From: Lachnospiraceae bacterium | GTDB taxonomy: Bacteria; Bacillota; Clostridia; Lachnospirales; Lachnospiraceae | Reading direction: 5' to 3' | DNA length: 43,734 nucleotides | Assembly (NCBI GenBank): GCA_030524705.1 | Contig: JAUNGD010000025.1 | Coordinates: 1-43,734 of the forward strand | In this document: positions 34,030 through 42,767 of the stretch, one piece after another | How positions within the stretch are numbered: position 1 is the stretch's first letter | How the letters are laid out: each line of letters opens with the position of its first letter | Position numbers and translations under genes: made by a program | Notes under the pieces: generated by a model | What the model was told of the DNA's origin: nothing | Database searches by the model: none | What the model saw: the letters and a program-made list of their open reading frames with translations, nothing else

Positions 34030-35328
34030 ATGAAAGCGATACCGAAGGGATATTCTCTTAATGAGTTTCCGGCAATGAAGGAAGCGCTGCCTTTAAGCCT
34101 TCAGCATGTGCTGGTGCTGATCTTTAATGTACTTCCAGTACCTCTGCTGATTGGTGCTGGTGCAGGGTTAAGTGCCTCTGAGATTACGATTCTTGTGGCA
34201 GGCTGTATGTTTGTAACGGGAATTGCTACTTTGATCCAGACAATTGGCGTAGGGCCGGTGGGGGCCAGACTGCCTCTTCCAATGGAAAACAGCTTTGTGT
34301 TCGTGGCACCAGGCATTGCCTTGAGCGCCCGGTATGGTCTTGGCAGTTTTACCGGGGCCTGTCTGGCTGGAAGTATTGTTACCTGTATGATCTGGATGGC
34401 TTTTCACAGACAGCTCCAGAGTCTGTTTAAGCCCTATATCGCAGGGGCTGTCATTATGTCTCTGGGTCTGAGCCTGATTGGAGTCGGAATTAATTATTGT
34501 GCAGGTGGTCAGGGAGCCGCTGATTTTGGAAGTGCAGGAAACTTGTTTCTGGCCCTGGGAACGATTTTGATCATGCTGCTTCTGAACCATTATTGCAGTA
34601 AGAATTTTCTCTCCAAGGCTTCGCCTCTGATTGCCATTGTAGCGATGTCTGCTGTGGCAGCGGCCTTCGGCAAACTGGATCTTTCCAGCGTAGCTGGTGA
34701 ATCCTGGTTCCGTTTCCCTATGCTTCTCCATTTTGGAATAAAATTTGAGATGGGACCAGTGTTTACCATCAGTGTATTATCCGTGATTGCGCTTGTGGAG
34801 CTGATGGGGGATCAGTCTCTGGCGGCTGCTCTTGCTAAGGGTGAAGCGCCTTCCAGCCGGGAGATAACAGGCGGTATTCTGGCGCAGGGTGTAAGCTCAG
34901 TGGTGGCAGCCTTATTCAACCTTTGTCCAACTATTGCAGGCTGCGCCAATATCGGCCTGTGCAGTATTTCCGGTGTAATGAGCCGCTATGTTACGGCTTT
35001 GGCAGGAGTGATTGTGCTGATATGTGGATTCTGTCCGAAGCTCTGTGCGTTATTCGAGGCAATTCCGTCCGCAGTTATCGGAGGTGTTGTCCTCTCTGCC
35101 TTTGGTTCCATTGTGGTATCGGGAATGAAGGTGATCCTTTCGGAAGAGCTTACAGCCCGTACAGCCACCATCGTCGGGGTATCCCTTGCTGTCGGAATTG
35201 GATTTTCTGTAGTACCGGAAGCTATCGCGGTACTGCCATTATGGGCCTCCACTTTATTTAGCGGTGTTCCGGGAACCGCAATTACAGCAGTGGTGCTCAG
35301 CATCCTTTTGAAAGAAAATACTCAATAA
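34030..35328 (+). CDS. NCS2-family xanthine/uracil permease
   Basis: A 432-residue membrane transporter of the nucleobase-cation symporter-2 family (UraA/UapA/PbuX). It has about 12-14 hydrophobic segments and the opening LQHVLVLIFNVLPVPLLIGA. Helix 3 carries GVGPVGARLPLPMENSFVFV, and the substrate region around ELMGDQSLAAALAKGE is followed by CPTIAGCANIGLCSISGVMS. The usual NCS2 Gln/Glu pair is not in its normal wording, so the substrate may be unusual. GGAGGAG precedes the ATG at 34030; a TTG extension to 34000 is unlikely. It would import the heterocyclic substrate of this operon with protons or sodium. Confidence 0.88.
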   Translation: MKAIPKGYSLNEFPAMKEALPLSLQHVLVLIFNVLPVPLLIGAGAGLSASEITILVAGCMFVTGIATLIQTIGVGPVGARLPLPMENSFVFVAPGIALSARYGLGSFTGACLAGSIVTCMIWMAFHRQLQSLFKPYIAGAVIMSLGLSLIGVGINYCAGGQGAADFGSAGNLFLALGTILIMLLLNHYCSKNFLSKASPLIAIVAMSAVAAAFGKLDLSSVAGESWFRFPMLLHFGIKFEMGPVFTISVLSVIALVELMGDQSLAAALAKGEAPSSREITGGILAQGVSSVVAALFNLCPTIAGCANIGLCSISGVMSRYVTALAGVIVLICGFCPKLCALFEAIPSAVIGGVVLSAFGSIVVSGMKVILSEELTARTATIVGVSLAVGIGFSVVPEAIAVLPLWASTLFSGVPGTAITAVVLSILLKENTQ

Positions 35329-35408
35329 ATCAATATCGGGAGGAGGTAAGGAATTGCTGCCAGGCCTGCTTCGGGGGGTTTGATGCCGTGCAGTTCCTGA
35401 AAGTGAAC

Positions 35409-36812
35409 ATGAAATATACATTATATAAAAATGCTGACTGGATTATTACGATGGATGATGAACGTACCAGACTGCGCCATGGGGATCTTCTGGTGTGCGG
35501 CAATCAGATTCAGGCGATTGGAAAGAATCTGGAAAAGCAGTATCCGGATATTAAGATGGACCGGGTAATAGATGCATCTGGAAAACTTCTTGTGCCCGGA
35601 TTTGTCAATACCCATCATCATACCTGGCAGGCCCTGATCCGAAACATTAAGGCGACCCAAGGAATGTCTTTGGAACCATGGCTGACCGTTATGTATGAAA
35701 TATATAAGGATTTAAATCAGGAGGTCGCAAGGGCCGGAATTTACGCAAGCCTGGGCGAGGGTATGAAGTCCGGCTGCACCACCTCCAATGACTTGTGGTA
35801 TCCACACCCGGTGTATGTGGAAGGACTGATGGATGCGGAGATTGAGGCCGCCAAAGAGATTGGAATCCGTTTCCATCCAGTACGTTCCTATCACTCGGTT
35901 GTCAGCGATGTGGTGTGCCCTGAGGTGGTAGACACGACGGAGCGGGTGATGGCGGACGCAGAGCGGCTTGTGGAGAAGTATCATGATCCGGATACGTTTT
36001 CCATGTGCCAGGTTGCCATTGGTCCCAGCATTGCCCAATACGATACAGAAGAGATTTTAAGGGCGACCATTGATTTTGCGGAAAAGCATGATATTATGGT
36101 GCACGGGCATCTGGCTGAGAGCGTATTTGAAACTCAGTATACCATCGAAAAATTTGGCTGCCGCCCAGTGGAATGGTTCCGGCGCCACGATCTTCTTGGA
36201 GACCGTTTTTATTATGCCCATTGTATACACCTGGATGATAATGATATCCAGATAATGGCCCGGACAAACACGGGCGTATCCAGTTGTCCTATTTCCAATA
36301 TGTATCTGAGCTCGGGCTCCTGCCGCGTGAAGGATATGCTGAATAGTGGGATTAAGCGGATTGGGTTAGGAGTGGATGGTGCAGCCAGCAGCAATACCTC
36401 CAATTTTATGGAGGAAATGCGGGTGTCCTATCTGCTGAATCGTCTGAGCTATGGCAGCGGGTCTTGTACGGCAGAGGATATTCTGTATATGGGAACCCGT
36501 GGAGGGGCCAGGAGTATGGGCCGTGAGGATATTGGATATTTGGCTCCCGGAATGGCAGCGGATATTACCATGCTGGACTGGGGGCAGCTGCAGTATGCGG
36601 GAGGCTGCAATGATCCGGTGGACTGTATCGTTATCAGCGGAGATGCCCGGATGGTGGACATGGTGATGGTTAATGGTGTAATCACTGTGGAGAAAGGACA
36701 CCTCACTCTTGTAAAAGAAGAGGAAAAACGGGATTATGCCAACCAGATTGGCCGGGAACTGCTTTCCAGGGCATCCGCACGGATACCTGGACTGAAGGCT
36801 GACCTTCAGTAA
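35409..36812 (+). CDS. 8-oxoguanine deaminase-like amidohydrolase (TrzN/AtzB/SsnA group)
   Basis: A 467-residue amidohydrolase. It has PGFVNTHHHTWQALIRNIKA (metal HxH near 69-71), VHGHLAESVFE (His near 232), YAHCIHLDDNDI (His near 272) and RIGLGVDGAASSNTSNFMEE (Asp near 324), the complete set for an aminohydrolase. The SSCPISNMYLSSGS and GVDGAASSN segments are close to those of 8-oxoguanine deaminases, while the wider family includes triazine hydrolases and guanine deaminase. It would deaminate a purine- or triazine-like ring. The start is unclear: ATG at 35409 has no good Shine-Dalgarno, and an in-frame GTG at 35388 is the alternative, while GGGAGGAGG lies too far upstream at 35339. Confidence 0.85.
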   Translation: MKYTLYKNADWIITMDDERTRLRHGDLLVCGNQIQAIGKNLEKQYPDIKMDRVIDASGKLLVPGFVNTHHHTWQALIRNIKATQGMSLEPWLTVMYEIYKDLNQEVARAGIYASLGEGMKSGCTTSNDLWYPHPVYVEGLMDAEIEAAKEIGIRFHPVRSYHSVVSDVVCPEVVDTTERVMADAERLVEKYHDPDTFSMCQVAIGPSIAQYDTEEILRATIDFAEKHDIMVHGHLAESVFETQYTIEKFGCRPVEWFRRHDLLGDRFYYAHCIHLDDNDIQIMARTNTGVSSCPISNMYLSSGSCRVKDMLNSGIKRIGLGVDGAASSNTSNFMEEMRVSYLLNRLSYGSGSCTAEDILYMGTRGGARSMGREDIGYLAPGMAADITMLDWGQLQYAGGCNDPVDCIVISGDARMVDMVMVNGVITVEKGHLTLVKEEEKRDYANQIGRELLSRASARIPGLKADLQ

Positions 36813-36843
36813 ATCTTGAGTGATAAAAGGTTTCTGTTCACGG

Positions 36844-36973
36844 CCCGGTTGATCACCACGCTGATCAACTGGGAGGATGCACATAATGGTTGGAATCTGG
36901 GCCGCCCCATTACCACAGGTGATTTCAAATGGCGGCCCAGGTTACTATTTACAGCTGCTCCGTGAATAGTAAC
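36844..36973 (+). promoter_or_regulatory. Three consecutive hairpins upstream of the carbamate kinase gene
   Basis: The 184-bp gap before the carbamate kinase holds three stems. The first is 12 bp with one G-T pair (36844-36855 with 36862-36873). The second is a perfect 10-bp stem, CTGGGCCGCC/GGCGGCCCAG (36897-36906, 36931-36940). The third is a perfect 9-bp stem, GTTACTATT/AATAGTAAC (36941-36949, 36965-36973). None has a U-tail, so this looks like a structured leader or mRNA-processing region and not a plain terminator. No match to a riboswitch I know. Confidence 0.55.
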
Positions 36974-36996
36974 GATAAAAGAAAGGACGCGGTAAA

Positions 36997-37938
36997 ATGG
37001 GAAAACGAATCGTAATTGCATTGGGCGGAAATGCGCTGGGAGGCACCCTGGATGAGCAGGCGGCAGCCGTAAAGAATACAGCAAGGGCAATTGCAGATCT
37101 GATTGAGGAGAACCATGAGGTGATTGTGGCTCATGGAAACGGACCACAGGTGGGTATGATCCAAAAGGCAATGACAGCTCTTCACAAGCAGGAGCCGGAG
37201 AAATATGGTCTTTGTCCATTATCAGTTTGTGCAGCTATGAGCCAGGGCTACATCGGTTTCGATTTACAGAAAGCCCTGAGGGATGAACTGGCCCGCAGGG
37301 GGATCAAAAAGAATGTGGCGACTGTTCTGACACAGATAGAGGTGGATAAGGAGGATCCAGCCTTTTCCAATCCTTCTAAGCCAATTGGAACCTACGTGAC
37401 AAAACAGGAGGCAGACAGACTGATCCGGGAGCGGGGGTTCACTTTCGCGGAGGACGCGGGGCGTGGTGTGCGCCGTGTGGTTCCATCCCCCCGGCCAGTA
37501 TCCATTGTTGAACTGGATGTCATCCGCCGGCTCATGGAGGATGGGGAGGTGGTCATTGCCTGCGGCGGAGGCGGAATTCCGGTGGTACGCAGCGACCAGG
37601 GCAGTTATGAGGGAGTGGAGGCGATCATTGATAAGGATTTTGCTTCTGCAAGACTGGCTGAGGAGATTCATGCAGACTATCTGATCATCCTGACAGCAGT
37701 GGAGAAGGTTGCCGTAAATTTTGGAAAGCCGAATCAGAGATGGCTGAATTCCATGGACATAGAGGAGGCAGAGGCGTACATCCGGGAGGGTCAGTTTGCA
37801 CCTGGCTCTATGCTTCCCAAGGTGCAGGCCGCAATACAGTTTGCGTCCTCTGCCAAAGGGAGAAACGCCCTGATAACCCTTCTGGAAAAGGCAAAAGAAG
37901 GGATTGCCGGAAGTACTGGCACGATAATACATGTATAG
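36997..37938 (+). CDS. arcC: Carbamate kinase
   Basis: A 313-residue carbamate kinase of normal length. It has IVIALGGNALGG at the N-terminus, AHGNGPQVGMIQKA, GIKKNVATVLTQIEVDKEDP, PSPRPVSIVELD, VIACGGGGIPVV and EAIIDKDFASARLAEEIHAD, which together cover the carbamoyl phosphate and ATP sites. The reaction converts carbamoyl phosphate and ADP to carbamate and ATP, with carbamate falling apart into ammonia and CO2. In allantoin-using enterobacteria the equivalent enzyme works directly after AllFGH. Here it would draw energy from carbamoyl phosphate made by the same set. AAAGGACG precedes the ATG. Confidence 0.95.
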   Translation: MGKRIVIALGGNALGGTLDEQAAAVKNTARAIADLIEENHEVIVAHGNGPQVGMIQKAMTALHKQEPEKYGLCPLSVCAAMSQGYIGFDLQKALRDELARRGIKKNVATVLTQIEVDKEDPAFSNPSKPIGTYVTKQEADRLIRERGFTFAEDAGRGVRRVVPSPRPVSIVELDVIRRLMEDGEVVIACGGGGIPVVRSDQGSYEGVEAIIDKDFASARLAEEIHADYLIILTAVEKVAVNFGKPNQRWLNSMDIEEAEAYIREGQFAPGSMLPKVQAAIQFASSAKGRNALITLLEKAKEGIAGSTGTIIHV

Positions 37939-37974
37939 GAATCCACAAATGGACGGATGAAGGAGGCAGGGAAG

Positions 37975-39357
37975 ATGATCGAAAACAACCATGAACAGGA
38001 GCTTAACCCAATCGCCAGAATGGGAAATGTACTGCTGCGTTTTTCAATGAAATATATGCCGGACGCCAGCATTTTTGCAGTGCTGATCACGGTGGTTGCA
38101 TTTGCAGCCGGAGTTCTCCTGACAAGTCAGGGACCGGTTCAGATGATGGAAAACTGGTATCGGGGCTTCTGGGAACTTTTAACCTTTTCCATGCAGATGA
38201 GTCTGATTGTAGTAACAGGCTCTGCCGTGGCCAACTCTCCGGCAATCAAAAAGGGGATCAGGCGTATCGCAAAGATTCCCGGGAGCGGGGCCCAGGCAGT
38301 TGGACTGGTAGCATTCCTCTCTATTCTGATCTCCTATCTTCACTGGGGCTTGTCGCTGATTGTCAGTGCGCTGCTCGCCAGGGAGGTGGCAGGAAATCTG
38401 AGAAGGAGAAATATCTATTTTGAATATGGTCTTATTGCGGCGGCAGCCTATGTGGGGCAGATGACCTGGCAGGGAGCCTTGTCGTCATCCATAGGTCTTT
38501 CCATTGCCTCATCCGGGCATATTCTGGAAAGCGAAATGGGAATTATCCCCATGTCCCGGTACATGGGAAATATGATCAATATTGTCACATCCGCCGCACT
38601 GCTGGTGTTTCCTCCGTTGTTTGCGATGATGATGCATCCGAAAAAAGAAGGAATCTCTCCGTTGGAACCGATGGCTCTGGAAGCGATTGAGAAAGAAGAT
38701 GCGGCGGCGCTTACTATACCGGAAAATCCGTCAGTGGGGGATCGGCTCAACTACAGCTTTGTCATTGCAGGGATTTTTGGCATTATGGGATGGATTTATA
38801 TTGTTTATGCATTTGCTGAAAAAGGATTTTCCGCTCTGGATATTAATATGGTAAACTTTATCTTTCTGTTTTCAGGATTACTCCTTCACCGTAATATTGC
38901 CAATTATGTGCGCGCAGTGGGGGAGGCAGTCAGTGGAGCGGCGGGAATTATTTTTCAGTTTCCCTTATATGCTGGGATTCAGGGAATTATCAAGTATTCC
39001 GGTCTTGTAGGCATCATGTCCTCAGCTATTGCAGCCGTTTCAACCCCGGCTACATTCTATTTATGGATTTTCTTTGGATCGGCTGTGATCAGTATATTCG
39101 TGCCTTCTGGCGGGGGACAATGGATGGTTTTGGGACCGATTGCCATCGCCTCGGCGAAAATGCTTGGTGCTGACCTTATAAAAACCAGTCTGATGGTGGG
39201 TTATGGGCACACCTGGATCAACATGTTCCAGCCCTTCTGGGCCATTGCTCTTTTGGGAATCACAGGACTGAAGGCAAAGGATATCATGGGGTATTCTACA
39301 GCGATTATGTTTTGTGGCGGGGTGATCTATATTCTGACAAGTTTTTTGCCTGTATGA
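37975..39357 (+). CDS. AtoE-type short-chain fatty acid transporter family protein
   Basis: A 460-residue membrane protein with about 12 hydrophobic segments. It matches the short-chain fatty acid transporter family (AtoE, PF02667) by the N-terminal PIARMGNVLLRFSMKYMPDA, the HWGLSLIVSALLAREVA segment, and the hallmark IFVPSGGGQWMVLGPIAIAS (about 374-393). GGAGG 8 nt before the ATG at 37975 selects that start over one at 37957. As the last gene of the catabolic operon, it may export or import a small carboxylate such as the acid left after carbamoyl removal. That role is inferred from position only. Confidence 0.85.
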   Translation: MIENNHEQELNPIARMGNVLLRFSMKYMPDASIFAVLITVVAFAAGVLLTSQGPVQMMENWYRGFWELLTFSMQMSLIVVTGSAVANSPAIKKGIRRIAKIPGSGAQAVGLVAFLSILISYLHWGLSLIVSALLAREVAGNLRRRNIYFEYGLIAAAAYVGQMTWQGALSSSIGLSIASSGHILESEMGIIPMSRYMGNMINIVTSAALLVFPPLFAMMMHPKKEGISPLEPMALEAIEKEDAAALTIPENPSVGDRLNYSFVIAGIFGIMGWIYIVYAFAEKGFSALDINMVNFIFLFSGLLLHRNIANYVRAVGEAVSGAAGIIFQFPLYAGIQGIIKYSGLVGIMSSAIAAVSTPATFYLWIFFGSAVISIFVPSGGGQWMVLGPIAIASAKMLGADLIKTSLMVGYGHTWINMFQPFWAIALLGITGLKAKDIMGYSTAIMFCGGVIYILTSFLPV

Positions 39358-39428
39358 GTTAGTATTTCACCGGGCAGGTCCTTTGCCGAAAGGCATCATC
39401 ACAGCCATTATCCAAGGGAGGTCATGTT

Positions 39429-40703
39429 ATGCCAAATTTAGTAAAGCCCATTAACCTTACAGATGATGATAAAGCCACTTTAGAGGGGATCCTCCGCCAA
39501 AGCACTGTAGAAGCAAGAACCTACATCCGGGCTAAAGTACTGCTGCTCTAATCAGAACACATGTCAGATGAGGCAATTGCAGATAAACTGGACATCTGCG
39601 TTATGGCTGTAAGGCTATGCATTAATAAATATAATGTCGGCGGCATTAAAGCAGCCTTACAGGACAACGAGGGGCGCGGGCGTAAAGCTGAGATCACAGA
39701 TGCGGATATTACCTGGGTCATTAACAAGGCCTGCCAGAAACCAAAAGACTTTGAGTATTCGGCCGAATTATGGTATCCAGCCAGCTTTACACGCTTTATC
39801 AATTCCATTACAGAGTAGGAAGGGCATCCCCGTATGGCGTCTGTGACTGAGACAACGCTGTGCAAGATACTGGCAAAGGCAAAGATCCGTCCTTTTAAGA
39901 TATCTTACTACTGTGAGAGGCGCGATCCGGATTTTGATTCCAAAATGCATGATGTCCTTGTTATTTATAAACAGCTTTCCCTGCAGTTTGACAGGGAAGG
40001 GAACCTCCTGCTGTTTGAGGGGATGCCGGTCCATACCCTGTCCTATGACGAAAAGCCCGGGATGCAGGCGCTGGATACTACCGCTGACGACAGACAACCA
40101 GTCCCGGGTACAGAAAAAAACAGCACGGTATCCCGGGACTATGAATATGTTCGTCTGGGTACGCTGTCGCTGCTTGCCGTCATTGACCTGCTTACCAGCG
40201 AAGCGATCCCCCTTGTAAGCCCAACCCACAAAAGTTCTGATTTCGTGCGTTTTCTGAAGATGCTGGACGGGAAATACCCTGCTGGTGATAAAATACGCTT
40301 CATCCTTGACAACCATTCTGCCCATACCTAAAGGGAGACTCAGGAATACCTGAATACAGTACCCGGAAGGTTTGAATTTGTATTTACACCAACTCATGGC
40401 TCGTGGCTGAACATGGTGGAAGCCTTCTTCAGTAAGCTTACAAAGCAAATGTTGAATGGCATCCGGGTTTCGAGCAAAGAAGAATTGGAAAGCCGGATTT
40501 ATCAATACTTTGATGAAATCAATCAAGTTCCTGTTCCATACCACTGGTCTTACAAGCTTGATGATATAGACCTTGACAAAGAGGATATCAGCCAGATTGT
40601 CTATGAAGTGGTAAACCATAAAGCTGCTAATGCATGTGATAAGGATAAGCGTGCTCCCAAGCCCCGAACAAGGAAGCGGCAGGGACAGGATAATCAGGGA
40701 TAA
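39429..40703 (+). pseudogene. IS630-family transposase interrupted by three in-frame stop codons
   Basis: One reading frame from the ATG at 39429 to 40703 encodes a whole IS630-type transposase, broken only by TAA at 39549, TAG at 39816 and TAA at 40329. Recognisable parts are the N-terminal HTH (MSDEAIADKLDICVMAVRLC), the DDE domain with SYDEKPGMQAL (first Asp), RFILDNHSAHT (second Asp) and FTPTHGSWLNMVEAFFSKLT (Glu), and a basic tail. No frameshift is needed to join the parts. Each stop could come from a single base change, such as TTA or TCA to TAA. GGGAGG lies before the start. I did not find convincing terminal inverted repeats, so element ends are not given. Confidence 0.85.
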
Positions 40704-40709
40704 TAAAAC

Positions 40710-40889
40710 ATGGCTTTATTTAAAGTAGATTATACTAGGGTTAAGGAACAGATTATTCCTAAGATGGCTTTGCAACAATTAGTGGAAAATTGTGTGAAGC
40801 ATGGTTTTGCAGTGACTATCGGGCAGAGGGTAATAGGAGGTTGGTTCAAGGAAGGAAAAGAAAACATAGTGGAAGGAAAATCTCTTTGA
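40710..40889 (+). pseudogene. Fragment of a sensor histidine kinase (N-box region)
   Basis: A 59-codon frame contains KEQIIPKMALQQLVENCVKH followed by GF, the N-box of YesM/LytS-type histidine kinases (usual form IPKLILQPLVENAIKHG). The rest of the ATPase domain is not recognisable downstream, and nothing upstream belongs to a kinase because the transposase abuts it. It is a broken leftover, possibly cut by the IS630 insertion. From 40,890 to 41,440 the DNA is AT-rich with no gene I can support. Confidence 0.6.
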
Positions 40890-41448
40890 AGGAGTCGGAT
40901 TTCGTCCAATAAAGAATAAAGCAAGCTTGCTTTGACTGTTGAACTGACGGTATAGGCAATGAAAAATCCTGTCATTGGCCTGGTATGACTTGAACTGGAA
41001 TATCAAGGTTTACTATTATAAAGGGCCGTCAGCCACTATTTAGGAAACCTGATATGAAATTGGTCAGCAAATTCAGGCGGATATAATTTTGAGCAGTTTT
41101 GGGAGATTCCTTGAAACGATTAAAAATAGTTCTGCCATGATAAAAGTTTTAGAAAATTTGTTTTATAAAGACCTTTTTGATTTTTATTTGATTTATCTGT
41201 AGATAGAGAACAAAATTTTTGTACAGTTTTTGAATTTGCTTATTTATCGTAATAAATGTACAAAACGTTTTCCCGTATATATTTGTACTTTATATTGCGG
41301 AAGATGCAGTACAAAGGAAGAAAAACGGAAACCACAATAAAGATATATGTTTTGCAAAAATGCTGTAATTTAAACATTGATAGTATTTTTTGTTTGGTAA
41401 AAAATTTTTGTAGTGATGATTCAATCATAATCTTCATTTTTTTACTTG

Positions 41449-41480
41449 CCGTATTTGGTGTATGCCAGATACGGTTTTTT
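41449..41480 (+). terminator. Rho-independent terminator/attenuator before the sigma-like gene
   Basis: CCGTATTTGG (41449-41458) pairs with CCAGATACGG (41465-41474), with one G-T pair, around TGTATG. TTTTTT follows directly. It lies 100 bp upstream of the sigma-like gene and is co-directional, so it either ends an upstream leader transcript or acts as an attenuator for that gene. Confidence 0.75.
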
Positions 41481-41530
41481 GTTGTCGATTTTTAGCGAAA
41501 AGTGTCGATGTTGTGAGTTGCCGTTCGCCG

Positions 41531-41572
41531 CCTCCAAAATTCTGAAGCTAAAAATATTCAGAATTTTGGAGG
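41531..41572 (+). promoter_or_regulatory. 16-bp perfect hairpin hiding the Shine-Dalgarno of the sigma-like gene
   Basis: CCTCCAAAATTCTGAA (41531-41546) is the exact reverse complement of TTCAGAATTTTGGAGG (41557-41572), with a 10-nt loop. The GGAGG at its 3' end is the only Shine-Dalgarno for the ATG at 41582, and it pairs fully with CCTCC. As mRNA this would keep translation off until the stem is opened. Confidence 0.85.
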
Positions 41573-41581
41573 AAAAAATGA

Positions 41582-42037
41582 ATGAAGGAAAAGGAATTTT
41601 ATTTATCTATAGGCGGAAAATCAATAAAAGTCAGTGAGGAAGTCTATCGGGAATATATGCATTTTGAACGTAAAGAGCGATATTTTACGAAAGATTTAAA
41701 AGAGGAGAGGGTAGTGCTTGACAAAAAAACGAAGGAAATGAGGATAATTCCCAGCCGAGAAGATTCTTATGAGAGGCTTTTAGCTAAAAGCCAACAGTTT
41801 GCAGCATTAGATAAATCACCGGAAGAGCAGTTTCTTCATGCACTTTTATTAAAACAGTTAGAAGAAGCATTACATAACTTATCAACGGATGAACTTGCAT
41901 TGATTTATGCATTATTTTATCAGGAGCTAACAGAAAAACAGCTTGGAGAGGTTTTAAATATTTCCAAAACCGCAGTTAATAAGAGAAAATCTAAGATATT
42001 GCGGAAATTAAGAAAATTTTTTAAAAATTTTTCCTAA
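41582..42037 (+). CDS. Sigma-70-like regulatory factor of the ICE (Tn916 Orf7-type)
   Basis: A 151-residue protein with a C-terminal sigma region 4-like helix-turn-helix (about 98-148: LSTDELALIYALFYQELTEK, then QLGEVLNISKTAVNKRKSKI). The N-terminal half is charged, with EEVYREYMHFERKERYFTKD, the build of the small sigma-like factors found in Tn916/Tn1549-type elements. These switch on excision or transfer genes. Its start lies 9 nt past a GGAGG locked in a 16-bp hairpin, behind a terminator, so both transcription and translation appear to be controlled. It is the only regulator recognised in the right-hand module. Confidence 0.8.
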   Translation: MKEKEFYLSIGGKSIKVSEEVYREYMHFERKERYFTKDLKEERVVLDKKTKEMRIIPSREDSYERLLAKSQQFAALDKSPEEQFLHALLLKQLEEALHNLSTDELALIYALFYQELTEKQLGEVLNISKTAVNKRKSKILRKLRKFFKNFS

Positions 42038-42231
42038 AAATGGTTATCAGCAGTGGTTTTCAACGGCAAAGTATATGAGGAGCTCTAAAAATAATTTGAA
42101 CATTGATAAATAATGGGATTGCAGCCTATTTATATGAACATCCAAGTTTCTTTCGTTGTGCAAAACCGTAAAACGGAAAGCGCCCCAGGCACAGACGCGA
42201 TGACTGTCTGCGGACAGATAGGGAAAAATAA

Positions 42232-42340
42232 AAATTTCCTGGTTTGGTTCGTCAATAAGATAACATCAAAGGCACGAGCGATAATCTGAAGGGCCTGTAA
42301 CCGGCACTGGTAATGCCGCAGCCGCCATGATCTGCCAGCG
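42232..42340. repeat. Copy 1 of a dispersed non-coding repeat
   Basis: The core 42251-42315 aligns without gaps to 42787-42851, with 55 of 65 positions the same, and weaker similarity extends outward on both sides. Nine of ten differences are transitions and they show no codon periodicity. Stop codons occur in the frames read. Function unknown; it belongs to the 930-bp gene-free tract 42,038-42,969. Confidence 0.7.
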
Positions 42341-42550
42341 AAAAGAGAACCGTAAATTCCCGTACCGCAGGGTCAAAGGGGGATACTGGAGATGAGGTCT
42401 GGGCAGGATTGTCGCCTGCCGCCGCCCATCCCTGGTATCACGGGCCTGTGAGCCGCAGGCGGCTTGGATATAAAGGATAAGAATATCCGTTTATCATTTG
42501 TAAAAATAGAAAATGGACATTTGGATAAGCTGATATTTCATAAGATGATA

Positions 42551-42732
42551 GAAGCGTCAAAAGGTCTTTTGCCGCTTCTTAAGATACCGATTGCCCCGCA
42601 CTTCGTGCTCCCGCAATCTTAAAAACATTCAAAATCCGCCCTATCGGGCTACTTTTTCATGTTTTTGGCGGGTCCCAAGTTCAAAAATTCTCCTGAAAGC
42701 AAGCTTTCGTCGAATTTTCGACCTTTTGACCC
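42551..42732. repeat. Stacked hairpins in the gene-free tract
   Basis: Successive stems are GAAGCG/CGCTTC (42551-42556, 42573-42578), GATTGC/GCAATC enclosing GCAC/GTGC (42589-42618), CCGCC/GGCGG (42636-42640, 42667-42671), and a nested set of GGGTC/GACCC (42670-42674, 42728-42732) enclosing AAAATTC/GAATTTT and GAAAGC-AA-GCTTTC. No gene is recognised. The region looks built to fold as single-stranded DNA or RNA. Confidence 0.6.
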
Positions 42733-42767
42733 TGGTATCATAAGATAGATACAAACATGACAGGCGA

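Noticed and set aside
36844-36973. Known guanidine or purine riboswitch
   Set aside because: The loops do not show the conserved bases I would expect for those classes; only the stems are clear.
27902-39357. Annotation of the operon as an allantoin degradation cluster
   Set aside because: AllFGH and carbamate kinase fit, but allantoinase, allantoate amidohydrolase and ureidoglycolate dehydrogenase are missing, and the other enzymes point to a different ring substrate.
41256-41495. 79-residue rightward frame upstream of the sigma-like gene
   Set aside because: AT-rich with Phe/Ile runs, no ribosome binding site, and it runs through the terminator. A short leader peptide in this area cannot be excluded, but there is no evidence for this one.
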